Shown here: positions 19,263 to 28,013 of the stretch, piece by piece
How the letters are laid out: every line of letters starts with the position of its first letter
Position numbering within the stretch: position 1 is the first letter of the stretch
Source: Bacilli bacterium
GTDB taxonomy: Bacteria; Bacillota_I; Bacilli_A; RFN20; CAG-826
Assembly (NCBI GenBank): GCA_024683495.1
Contig: JAIKYF010000127.1
Coordinates: forward strand, 1-38,570
Reading direction: 5' to 3'
Length of the DNA: 38,570 nucleotides
Made by a program: the position numbers and the translations under genes
The notes under the pieces: model-generated
What the model was told of the DNA's origin: nothing
The model's database searches: none
Seen by the model: the letters and a program-made list of their open reading frames with translations, nothing else

Positions 19263-19307
19263 GAAGATGTTCCTTGCCTAACCATCTTCCAAATAAAAAA
19301 CAAGGAG
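19263..19307 (+). ncRNA. preQ1-I riboswitch (translational), overlapping the Shine-Dalgarno of the VUT gene
   Basis: P1 GAAGATG (19263-19269) / CATCTTC (19283-19289). Loop TTCCTTGCCTAAC. A-rich tail CAAATAAAAAACAAGGAG. Pseudoknot P2 CCTTG (19272-19276) / CAAGG (19301-19305), where CAAGGAG is also the RBS. Confidence 0.85.
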
Positions 19308-19314
19308 ACGTTTT

Positions 19315-20082
19315 ATGAAGAATCTTAGATTCTCGGTGCGTTCCTTTTTTAAGGAATGTTTTATTTTGCTCCGCAGCACCCCACCAGTGACCTTGACCTT
19401 ATTCGTTCTTTCCATCGTGGGAATGAACCTCTTGGCCAACAAGAGCATTAACACAGGCTTAGATTGGTTAGCTCTTGATTGCGGCATCATCCTTTCTTGG
19501 CTTTGCTTCCTCTCGATGGACATCTTGACGAAGCATTATGGCCCTAAGGCGGCGATCATCATCTCGATATTTGCCTTATTGGTTAGCCTAGGCATCTCGG
19601 TCATCTTCCTGTTCGGAAGTTTGATCCCGGGCGTTTGGAGCCCTTTCTATGACTTTGGCGAACAACAAGTCATCAACCAATCTTTGGACAGCATGTTCAG
19701 AGGTACCTGGTACATCATTTTAGGTAGTTCGGCTGCCTTCATCGTGTCGGCTGTCGTTAATGCCATCATGAATTGGAGCGTTGGCAAAATCTTCAAGAAA
19801 AATCCTGATGGTTTCTTAGCCTTCGCCACTAGAACCTATGTATCGACCATCATTGGGCAATTCGTCGATAACTTAGTGTTCGCTCTCATCGTCAGTATGG
19901 TATTCTTTGGTTGGAGTTTCCTCCAATGCGTGACCTGCGCTTTGACTGGGGCGATTGCTGAATTATTATTCGAAATCGTTTTCTCCCCAATAGGATATCG
20001 CATTTGCAGAAACTTAAAGAAGAATGAGGTTGGCAAGCCTTATTTCGACTACTTAGCCGCTAAACAATCGGAGGCAAAATAA
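19315..20082 (+). CDS. VUT-family transporter, probable queuosine precursor transporter (YhhQ-like)
   Basis: LTLFVLSIVGMNLLANKSINTGLDWLALDCGIILSWLCFLSMDILTKHYGPKAA matches VUT/YhhQ-type N-termini; preQ1 riboswitch upstream. Confidence 0.85.
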   Translation: MKNLRFSVRSFFKECFILLRSTPPVTLTLFVLSIVGMNLLANKSINTGLDWLALDCGIILSWLCFLSMDILTKHYGPKAAIIISIFALLVSLGISVIFLFGSLIPGVWSPFYDFGEQQVINQSLDSMFRGTWYIILGSSAAFIVSAVVNAIMNWSVGKIFKKNPDGFLAFATRTYVSTIIGQFVDNLVFALIVSMVFFGWSFLQCVTCALTGAIAELLFEIVFSPIGYRICRNLKKNEVGKPYFDYLAAKQSEAK

Positions 20083-20726
20083 TGAAAATCATCATCTCTG
20101 GAACATCCACCGGCATCGGTAAATCCATTGCTGAAAAATTCCTTAACGAGGGACATGAGGTTTTTGGACTCGATATCAAGGAATCGAGGATCGAAAACCC
20201 CTGCTACCACCATATCGTTGCTGATGTCACAAAGAAAATGCCATCACTTCCAGAGGCCGATGTCATCATTTCCAATGCCGGAGTCTTCGATGAAGAAAAG
20301 GCCATTGAGGTAAACCTCAAAGGTGCTATCAATTTTGTTGAAGCCTATAAGGATTCCCCTTATTTAAAATCCGTTCTCTTCGTCGCTTCTAGCTCAGCTA
20401 GAAATGGTGCGGAGTTCCCTTTATATTCCGCTTCGAAAGGCGGTCTAGTCACCTATATGAAGAATCTTGCTGTTTCTTTAGCCGCTCGTGGCATCACCGT
20501 TAACAGCGTTTCTCCAGGCGCGGTCATCACCGAAAGCAACGGCCATCTGATTTCCGATAAAAAGAAATTCGAAGCCATCGCTAACGAGTCACTATTAAAA
20601 AAATGGGCCAAACCAGAAGAGATAGCTGAATGGGTCTATTTCCTCACGGTGGTCAACAAAAGCATGACAGGCGAAGACCTATTAATCGATAATGGAGAAA
20701 TCCTTAAGAGCAACTTTATTTGGTAA
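20082..20726 (+). CDS. Short-chain dehydrogenase/reductase (SDR)
   Basis: ISGTSTGIGKSIAEKFL, SNAG, YSASKGGLVTYMKNLAVSLAARGITVNSVSPGAV; overlaps the stop of the transporter gene (coupled). Confidence 0.9.
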   Translation: MKIIISGTSTGIGKSIAEKFLNEGHEVFGLDIKESRIENPCYHHIVADVTKKMPSLPEADVIISNAGVFDEEKAIEVNLKGAINFVEAYKDSPYLKSVLFVASSSARNGAEFPLYSASKGGLVTYMKNLAVSLAARGITVNSVSPGAVITESNGHLISDKKKFEAIANESLLKKWAKPEEIAEWVYFLTVVNKSMTGEDLLIDNGEILKSNFIW

Positions 20727-20756
20727 ATTTATGGGCAAAACCGCAATATTTTTGCT

Positions 20757-22346
20757 CTAGGCAACAAATTCACCTTCAACATATCCTCCGTCGCTTACCC
20801 ATGTGGCGGAGGTATTTTTTATTGAGTAACAAGATTTTGCTTTAAAGTTTTGGATATCCAAATCTATCGTTTGGGCACCCCAGAATTCATTTTGAGGGGA
20901 GACTCTCGTGAAAAGGACTCGGTCATAAATCTCCGTATCGATGGAGAAGGAATATCTACCAGAGGATCCTAATTCCATCATCTTCCCCGGGAAGGTGGCC
21001 AATTCACTGGTCTGACCATCATTCCAGGCATAGACAGATGTCTTAGCCCCAGCTTCACTCCACCAAGTCGCGGGTTCAAAATAATAAGTTTGAACTGCAT
21101 CACTAGGTTTCTGATAATCCATCAAGGCTTTAATGTTAATCGCTCCATAACCGGTTTGATAATCGGGGTATAAAGCATCACAGCTATTAAATAGGGCCGT
21201 CTCAAAATCGGTATTAGTGGCATTGGGGTTCTTTTGAAGATAAAGCGCGGCGGCTCCAGCGATAATTGGGGAGGCAAATGATGTGCCATCAAATCCGCCG
21301 CCATACCAAACTTCTTTATTGTTTTCGACCCAATAACAACCTGAATATAAGTCATTAGCCGGGGCGAAAACATCACAGAATTGATCGCTATGAGAATAAT
21401 TATAGGAAGATCCGCTCCAGATCTTGGTTCTAGATTGATCGGCTAATCCGCCAGCTCCAATCACAAACGGAGACCCCCCGGGATAAGTAAATCTCGTTTG
21501 ATTGCCATCTAATCCTCCATTGCCACCGGCAGAACAGACAATCGCCCCTTTCTTATGAGCGGCTTCCGTAGCCTCATTTATGATAGTTGGGAAATTCGAG
21601 CCATCATCCAATAAATCGACTCCGATAGTCTCATATGAACCTAGAGAAATCGTGATGACATCCGCCCCGTTATCAGCCGCATAACGGAAGGCTCTAGCGA
21701 TTGATCTAGGTTTGCGATCAACCTTCAATAACATCAATTCGGCATTGGGGGCTATCCCCACGGTCCCTTCGCCGGTGATTGATCCAGCAGCAACCGTCGC
21801 ACAGATCGTCCCATGGGAATCACCATCTGTAATTACGACATTATTCACGCCTACGTTAACGCTGACAGAAGAATAATCAAGAGGGGAAGAAGCAGATCCA
21901 CTATAAGAAAATGACGCGGATTTGCCACTAATTTTGCTTTGCCCATTTGCAAATTTAAATTCGGGGTGATTGATTTGGAATCCGGAGTCAATGACGGCGA
22001 TGGTCACTCCATCCCCTCGATATTCATCCCAAACTTCTTGAACGCTGCCGACATAGTTAAGATATCTCTGATTGCCATAAAGGCTTTCATTCTCTGGGGA
22101 TAAATCATATTTTGGGCCACTTGACTCGCTCGCGGATGAACTTTCGGCTTCACTAGAGAAGCTAGAAATCTCTTCGCTTGAGGAAGAGGATTCAATTTCG
22201 CTCGAACTAGATTCCTCAAGCGAACTTAAAGTGCTGGTTTCTTGCGATTGAATAGTTGATGATTCTTGACTAGATGGTGAATTTCCACCGCATCCGGAAA
22301 GTGATAAAATTCCTAAAATCCCCAGCAAAAGTGACTTATTTTTCAT
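20757..22346 (-). CDS. Subtilisin-like (S8) serine protease lipoprotein with C-terminal CBM26-like module
   Basis: Lipobox MKNKSLLLGILGILSLSGC; VTIAVIDSGFQINHPEF (Asp), GDSHGTICATVAAG (His), GTSFASPIIAGAAALY (Ser). C-term TSVYAWNDGQTSELATFPGKMMEL...VLFTRVSPQNEFWGAQTIDLD. Start set to 22346 (TTGGAG upstream). Confidence 0.9.
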   Translation of the reverse strand: MKNKSLLLGILGILSLSGCGGNSPSSQESSTIQSQETSTLSSLEESSSSEIESSSSSEEISSFSSEAESSSASESSGPKYDLSPENESLYGNQRYLNYVGSVQEVWDEYRGDGVTIAVIDSGFQINHPEFKFANGQSKISGKSASFSYSGSASSPLDYSSVSVNVGVNNVVITDGDSHGTICATVAAGSITGEGTVGIAPNAELMLLKVDRKPRSIARAFRYAADNGADVITISLGSYETIGVDLLDDGSNFPTIINEATEAAHKKGAIVCSAGGNGGLDGNQTRFTYPGGSPFVIGAGGLADQSRTKIWSGSSYNYSHSDQFCDVFAPANDLYSGCYWVENNKEVWYGGGFDGTSFASPIIAGAAALYLQKNPNATNTDFETALFNSCDALYPDYQTGYGAINIKALMDYQKPSDAVQTYYFEPATWWSEAGAKTSVYAWNDGQTSELATFPGKMMELGSSGRYSFSIDTEIYDRVLFTRVSPQNEFWGAQTIDLDIQNFKAKSCYSIKNTSATWVSDGGYVEGEFVA

Positions 22347-22466
22347 ATTTATCTCCAAAATAGGTAAAGCATTACCTTATCATTATCGAAACTTGGGGCG
22401 TTTCTTTCAAGTGCTCCGAAGAAAAAGGCTTGGGGATTATCCAAGCCTAAGATAAACATTTGTTTA

Positions 22467-23891
22467 TTATTTTTCTCCGATGCCTTCGATTCCGACTTTG
22501 ACATCTGTCTTATTGCCCTTAACGTTCTTAACGAAGATGAAGACAATGGTCGAAACTAACATGCACCCTAAGGCATAAACAGGAAGGACGACCCAGTCAA
22601 AACGTGGGGTCAAAAGGAGTAAGCCTAATAAACATGGGGTGATGGTTTGAGCAATCATCGAGGAAGCGTAGTAGTAACCGGTGAAACGGCCGACTTTCTT
22701 CGCGGAGCAAAGCTCGACAACCATCGGGAAGGAATTGACATGGACTAACGACATGCCAAAGCCTTTAAAGGCAAAGATGAAATAAATGAAGAACGGGAAA
22801 GTACCGTCTGGCTTAATGGTATAGCTGAGGACCGCCCAAACGGCATAGGCAGCCAGGGTGATGATTAATCCAGCGGATAAAGTCCACTTTCTGCCAATCT
22901 TATTGACGATTAAGCCACCAACAGCAAAACCAATTACTGAGCAAATACCCATAACCAAGGTATTGGTTGCGGCTGAGCCAGTCGAGGCACCCAAATGATA
23001 GATGGTGTAGTTAGTGAAGAAGGTGGATACGCCATTATCGGCCATGAACCAGAAGAATTCGGCGATGAGGATCAAGACCAACATAATTTTGTTGCCACGA
23101 GTCATCGGAGCCTCATCATCGACGATCTTTTCAACGACTTCGGCTTCTTCTTCGCCCCTTCTCATTTCGGGCTCTAATTCTTCTTCCAATTTGTTTTCTT
23201 TAATCTTGAAGAAGAGGACTAAAGCGGAGACGATCATCAACACAGAAGCTAGGAGGAAAGGAATCTCAATTACCCAAATATTGCCCTTTTGCCAGGGAAA
23301 TTTTTGAGTCTTGCCTAAGAAATCACTCAAGACGAGGAACATGCCCAAGAGGGTTGGGATGGCTCCGCCGAGGTAACCCATGATGTTGATGATGCCGTTA
23401 GCCTTTGAGCGAAGAGGCTTTGGAGTGAGGTCAGGCATCAAGGCGACCGCGGGGTTACGATACATCATCGCGAAGAAGACGGTTAAGGCCATCAAGATGA
23501 TCAAGGCGCCGAGGTTCTGAAAATAGAAGACGACGGGGATGAAGGGGAAGATAAGCGCACAGACGAAAGTGCCAATCATGATGTACGGCATACGTTTGCC
23601 GAATCTTGAATGGGTCTTATCGGACAGCTTTCCAAAGATTGGCATCATGATTAAGGCGGCAAGATTATCGATGGCCATCATAATGCCTACTAAGTATTGA
23701 ACATCTTCGGACTTGGTCGTATTAAAGGCCTTCATGAAGAGTTCGGAGAGGAACGAGGAACAATAATTGTCGTAAACCTGCCACATCAACAAGATTCCGA
23801 AGAATGCGAAACCGATGATGAAGGTTCTCTTCATGTTCAGTTTCAAAGGAAACTCATTGCTCACAGGCTTTGAAACGTTGTTTTCATCCAT
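22467..23891 (-). CDS. MFS transporter (GPH/SLC45-like sugar transporter)
   Basis: 12-TM pattern; ALIMMPIFGKLSDKTHSRFGKRMPYIMIG; NPAVALMPDLTPKPLRSKANGIINIMGYLGG. Confidence 0.8.
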   Translation of the reverse strand: MDENNVSKPVSNEFPLKLNMKRTFIIGFAFFGILLMWQVYDNYCSSFLSELFMKAFNTTKSEDVQYLVGIMMAIDNLAALIMMPIFGKLSDKTHSRFGKRMPYIMIGTFVCALIFPFIPVVFYFQNLGALIILMALTVFFAMMYRNPAVALMPDLTPKPLRSKANGIINIMGYLGGAIPTLLGMFLVLSDFLGKTQKFPWQKGNIWVIEIPFLLASVLMIVSALVLFFKIKENKLEEELEPEMRRGEEEAEVVEKIVDDEAPMTRGNKIMLVLILIAEFFWFMADNGVSTFFTNYTIYHLGASTGSAATNTLVMGICSVIGFAVGGLIVNKIGRKWTLSAGLIITLAAYAVWAVLSYTIKPDGTFPFFIYFIFAFKGFGMSLVHVNSFPMVVELCSAKKVGRFTGYYYASSMIAQTITPCLLGLLLLTPRFDWVVLPVYALGCMLVSTIVFIFVKNVKGNKTDVKVGIEGIGEK

Positions 23892-23918
23892 AAAAACAAA
23901 TCCTTTCTATGTGAACGT

Positions 23919-23983
23919 CTAAAATCGTTACAATCATTCTACCACACCGTCGTCTAAATGTTAGACAAAAAAGACGATTTTAG
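23919..23983 (-). promoter_or_regulatory. Nested inverted repeats in the MFS gene promoter region
   Basis: GTCTAA-ATG-TTAGAC at 23952-23966; outer arms CTAAAATCGT (23919-23928) and ACGATTTTAG (23974-23983). Confidence 0.45.
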
Positions 23984-24214
23984 TTTCTTTACGCCTATCA
24001 CTGTCATTGCGATTTCGATGCCTCTTATATAAATAGGATAATAGCGAATCTCCGTTAGAAGGCTCATCATGGAAAATGTTAAGATTTCTCATTCAAAATG
24101 ATACAAATGTCTCATTTAGGTATTTTCGAGCCATAATTACCTTATTGAAAATACGGTTTATTGAAAACTGATATCGACCATTAATAGACAAGAATTTTAC
24201 ATTTACAATTGGTT

Positions 24215-24243
24215 TTGTCCGATTTACCTTTATCTATTATATA
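24215..24243 (+). promoter_or_regulatory. Predicted distal promoter of the opp operon
   Basis: TTGTCC (24215-24220), 17-nt spacer, TATATA (24238-24243). Confidence 0.5.
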
Positions 24244-24255
24244 GATAGGGTAAAA

Positions 24256-24271
24256 ATGTAAGCGCTTGCAA
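24256..24271 (+). promoter_or_regulatory. Catabolite-responsive element (CcpA cre site)
   Basis: ATGTAAGCGCTTGCAA matches the cre consensus WTGNNANCGNWNNCAW at every fixed position; lies about 12 bp downstream of the predicted -10. Confidence 0.75.
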
Positions 24272-24512
24272 GAATTGAAAATTTTTTCATAAAATACCGT
24301 TTTCCGTTACTTAAAAATTACTTAAAAATTTTCTTTTAAATCACCCTAAAAATCTAAATAGTCACAATCCATCGAGCAATTTAAATATTTTGCACTTTTC
24401 GAAAAAAATTATTGACATGTTTTCATCCTCATTTAAAACATTGCTATAACTTTTTGCAAGAGAACCTGAGCACTCGAGCAAATAGCAATTAAAGCAAGGA
24501 GGAAACTACACA

Positions 24513-26696
24513 ATGAAAAGCTTTAAGAAAATTTGCGTTTTAGCGTTGTTAGCTTTGCCCGTCATCTCTGCTTGCGGTAACCAAGGTGGTTCCGCTTCCG
24601 GATCATCCGGTCAAGCACAATCGAGTTCTGCTGAGGCGTCCTCATTCGAACTAAATAAAGAAACAGTTCTCATGCCAGGATATACCTCATTAGAGAATGC
24701 CAATGCCAACGTCCCACTTGATGGCAAAGGTACATACACTTATGGAGATCTTAAGTTCCAAGCGGTCGATACATATCGTACGGTCTATAGCAAAGAACCA
24801 ACAGACGCCAAGTTCAACTACTTAATCAATAAGTGGACCTACAATTCCGAACATTACACCAACTTAGTTGATGGCTTGATCGAAAACGACAAGTACGGCA
24901 ACCTCGTCGGCGCTCTCGCGTTTGGTTACAAGAACGAGAACGGAACCGACTGGTACTTCCAGCTCAGAGAAGGCCTTGCCTGGGTCAACAACAAAACCGG
25001 TGAGATCTATGCCGAAGTCACTGCTCAGGACTTCGTCGATGGCCTCAAATACGTCCTCGATCCAATCAACGGCTCTGCCACTGCTGGTATCGTCACCGAT
25101 CAAATCGCCGGTGCCGAAGAATACTATAATGCCATGTCCGAGCTTGATGGCGCCGGAGCTGACTTCTCTAAGGTCGGTATCTCCGCCGAAAGCAAGTATG
25201 TCGTGAAGTACACCACTGCCAAGGCAATGCCTTACTTCATGTCCTGCTTAACCTATTCCCCATATCTTCCTATCTCTGCCGCTTATTTAGAGGAAGAAGG
25301 AACTGACTTCGGTTCGACCGAAGACCACATCTTGGTCAACGGTGCCTTCCGTATCACCAACCACGTCCGTAACAACGTCATGGTCTACACCAAGAACGAT
25401 AAGTATTGGGATGCCAAGCACGTTTATGTCGAAACCGTCGAGAAGAAGTACTACGATTCCAGCATCGAAAACGAAACCACCACTCGTAAGTGGTTCGAAG
25501 CTGGCTACATCGATGGCTTCACCGTCACCAATGCCGATACCGATGGCTGGAACAAATACGTCAATGGTCTTGACGAAGAAGGCGAACCTTTAGTCGAAGG
25601 TGCCGGAAGCGTCGATAAGCCATACAGCCCAATCTGTAATGGTGTCATGTCCTATGGTGATGCCACCTACATCGGCTACTTCAACTACGATCGTCAACAC
25701 TTCGATTCCAATTCCGATAAGACCGCTGGTTCCAAAGCCGCTACCAAAGCCGCCGTCGCCAACGCCAACTTCCGTAAAGGCTTCCTTTATGGCTACAACG
25801 CTCTTGAATACCTCAAGAGAATGAACGGCAAAGAGCCATGGCAAAAGCTTATGAGAGCTTACACCAACCGTAACCTCTGCTCCTATGAAGGACAAGACTA
25901 TGCCGACCTCGTCGATGAAGTCTTTAACGAAAAGCAAGGCTTAACTGGCGAAGATAAGGTCTCTCTCACCGGTATCAACCAGAAGGGTGACCCAATCTTC
26001 GATATCGAAAAGGCTGAGGGATTCTTCGCTGCCGCGAAAGAAGAATTACTCGAAGCCGGTTTAACCGAAGGCGACTTCCCAATCGAAATCGACGTCATTG
26101 GTAGCCAAGTTCCGAAGCTCCTCGCTTATGAACAAGCTTCTTATGCCGCTTTGAATACCTTATCTGACTACATCACCATCAACCTCAACGTTCCTAGCAA
26201 CGATGACGAAGATACCCTTTGGGGTTCCGTCAACCAAGACTATGACTTCTCCATCTGGTCCGGCTGGGGCCCAGACTATGCTGACCCGCAAACCTTCTTA
26301 GCCACCTGTGCTATCGGTGGTGATATCACTGACGGATTCGGTTTCGGACTCGGAACTGAAGAAAACGAGGCTATTGAAGCCGCCGTCCTTGGCGATTACA
26401 CCGCTGCTTTCCAAGAAGGTGCCGCCATCACTGACGCCACCAGGATCGGTGAAAGATACCAGAAATTTGCCGAAGCTGAATACAAGCTCATCTACGAAGA
26501 TGCCATCATCGTCCCGTGGTACTCTGCCAATGGTTATAGCGCCGTCGTCGCCAAGACCGTCGCTCACCAGGCCGGTACTTCCACCTATGGCTTAACTTCC
26601 GATAAGCTTAAGAATGTCGTCGTCACTTCCGAAGCCATCACCAAAGAGGTGAGAGCTCAGATCGACGCCATCTACGAAGCTGGCAAAGGTGCCTAA
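24513..26696 (+). CDS. oppA: Oligopeptide ABC transporter substrate-binding lipoprotein
   Basis: Lipobox MKSFKKICVLALLALPVISAC; SBP_bac_5-type features (WYFQLREGLAWVNNKTGEIYAEVTAQDFVDGLKYVLDP; WGPDYADPQTFL); followed by the opp permease and ATPase genes. Confidence 0.92.
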   Translation: MKSFKKICVLALLALPVISACGNQGGSASGSSGQAQSSSAEASSFELNKETVLMPGYTSLENANANVPLDGKGTYTYGDLKFQAVDTYRTVYSKEPTDAKFNYLINKWTYNSEHYTNLVDGLIENDKYGNLVGALAFGYKNENGTDWYFQLREGLAWVNNKTGEIYAEVTAQDFVDGLKYVLDPINGSATAGIVTDQIAGAEEYYNAMSELDGAGADFSKVGISAESKYVVKYTTAKAMPYFMSCLTYSPYLPISAAYLEEEGTDFGSTEDHILVNGAFRITNHVRNNVMVYTKNDKYWDAKHVYVETVEKKYYDSSIENETTTRKWFEAGYIDGFTVTNADTDGWNKYVNGLDEEGEPLVEGAGSVDKPYSPICNGVMSYGDATYIGYFNYDRQHFDSNSDKTAGSKAATKAAVANANFRKGFLYGYNALEYLKRMNGKEPWQKLMRAYTNRNLCSYEGQDYADLVDEVFNEKQGLTGEDKVSLTGINQKGDPIFDIEKAEGFFAAAKEELLEAGLTEGDFPIEIDVIGSQVPKLLAYEQASYAALNTLSDYITINLNVPSNDDEDTLWGSVNQDYDFSIWSGWGPDYADPQTFLATCAIGGDITDGFGFGLGTEENEAIEAAVLGDYTAAFQEGAAITDATRIGERYQKFAEAEYKLIYEDAIIVPWYSANGYSAVVAKTVAHQAGTSTYGLTSDKLKNVVVTSEAITKEVRAQIDAIYEAGKGA

Positions 26697-26731
26697 TATC
26701 TAAGTTTCTTAGAGATTACATTTGCTGACTT

Positions 26732-26757
26732 GAGGGGCAGAGAAATCTGCCCCTCAT
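26732..26757 (+). terminator. Stem-loop / partial terminator after oppA
   Basis: GAGGGGCAG-AGAAAT-CTGCCCCTC followed by a broken T-rich stretch. Confidence 0.65.
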
Positions 26758-26770
26758 TATCCTATTTTTA

Positions 26771-26825
26771 TCCTTGTTCGAAAAAACTACGATGCTGACG
26801 AAGAATTAGTTTTTTCAAATAAGGA
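26771..26825 (+). repeat. 19-bp near-perfect inverted repeat in the oppA-oppB intergenic region
   Basis: TCCTTGTTCGAAAAAACTA (26771-26789) pairs with TAGTTTTTTCAAATAAGGA (26807-26825): 17 Watson-Crick pairs, one G-U, one mismatch; 17-nt loop. Confidence 0.75.
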
Positions 26826-26866
26826 CGAAATGAAAATACTTTATTAAAATACAGGAAGGAGAGAAT

Positions 26867-28009
26867 ATGGAAAATACGCTAAGTCGTGGAAATCAAAAAA
26901 TAAACTCCTTTTTCCGCGCAATATGGAAGGGGCTAAGAAATCCCACCTTCCTCTACATAGTCAGGAGAATATTATCATCCTTGCTGACGTTGGTTCTGCT
27001 CGTTGCGTTGGTCACGACCTTGATCCACATGCTGCCGGATAACAAATTCGTCTCTGATTCCGAATATAGCTCGATGATCGCCAAATACGGTCAGACTATT
27101 GCCGACAACTGGAGGAAAACCGTTCTTTTTAAGTATGGCCGCGTGGATTTGAATGGGAACCGCATCCCTTTAATCCAAAGCATCCTCCAATACATCTATT
27201 ACATCTTGCCGATCTATAAAGAAATCCCTATCACTTGGAATAACCGTTATACCAAGGTCATCAAGTACTGGACTGGCTTCGTCTATTTAGGCCGTTCCAT
27301 GACCTCTTCGGCCTTCGTCCTTGATGAATTCGTCGCCCGTGTCCCCATCTCCTTCCAGGTCACGATGTTGGCCCTTTTGCTCACTTATATCATCGCTTAC
27401 CCATTAGGTATCGCGATGGCCAAAAAGCCCGGCGGCGTCGTCGATAAAATCGGCAACGTTTTCATCGTTTTGAACTACGCCATCCCAGCCTTGGTCTTCT
27501 ATCTATTCATGAATATCGTCTTCGGGGATCCTAACGGCATCTTCGGCTGGGCGAAATTCGGCTATTACTATAACGCCAATAACCCGAGTTTCTGGAACCT
27601 TGTCCCGCCGATATTGTGTATGTCCTTTTTGGCGATTCCCGGCGTCATCATCTGGCTCCGCCGCTTCATGGTCGATGAACTCAATTCCGACTATGTCAAA
27701 TTCGCTAGAAGCAAGGGCTTAAGCGAAAACAAGATCATGTACACCCACGTCTTAAGAAACGCGATCGTCCCCTTGGTCAGAAACATCCCGGCCACCTTCA
27801 TCGGGGCCATCGTCGGCAGCTACTTCGTCGAGAAGATCTGGTCGATCCCCGGAACGGGCAGCTTATTCACCGATGGCTTACAGGCCCTCGACGTTCCCGT
27901 CATCCAAGGCTTATGCGTCTTATATTCCGCGATGTCGATGTTAGCCTTCCTCTTAGGAGATATCATCACCATCTTCTTCGATCCACGAATCAAGTTACAA
28001 GGAGAATAG
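26867..28009 (+). CDS. oppB: Oligopeptide ABC transporter permease
   Basis: SFQVTMLALLLTYIIAYPLGIAMAKKPGG; ARSKGLSENKIMYTHVLRNAIVPLVRNIP; FVEKIWSIPGTGSLFTDGL. Confidence 0.92.
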   Translation: MENTLSRGNQKINSFFRAIWKGLRNPTFLYIVRRILSSLLTLVLLVALVTTLIHMLPDNKFVSDSEYSSMIAKYGQTIADNWRKTVLFKYGRVDLNGNRIPLIQSILQYIYYILPIYKEIPITWNNRYTKVIKYWTGFVYLGRSMTSSAFVLDEFVARVPISFQVTMLALLLTYIIAYPLGIAMAKKPGGVVDKIGNVFIVLNYAIPALVFYLFMNIVFGDPNGIFGWAKFGYYYNANNPSFWNLVPPILCMSFLAIPGVIIWLRRFMVDELNSDYVKFARSKGLSENKIMYTHVLRNAIVPLVRNIPATFIGAIVGSYFVEKIWSIPGTGSLFTDGLQALDVPVIQGLCVLYSAMSMLAFLLGDIITIFFDPRIKLQGE

Positions 28010-28013
28010 CATT

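Noticed and set aside
24412-24450. TTGACA (24412) and TATAAC (24445) as a proximal oppA promoter
   Set aside because: Spacing of 27 nt is too long; neither box has a good partner at 16-18 nt.
24864-26595. Several 66-115 aa ORFs on both strands inside oppA
   Set aside because: Out-of-frame shadows of a confident CDS.
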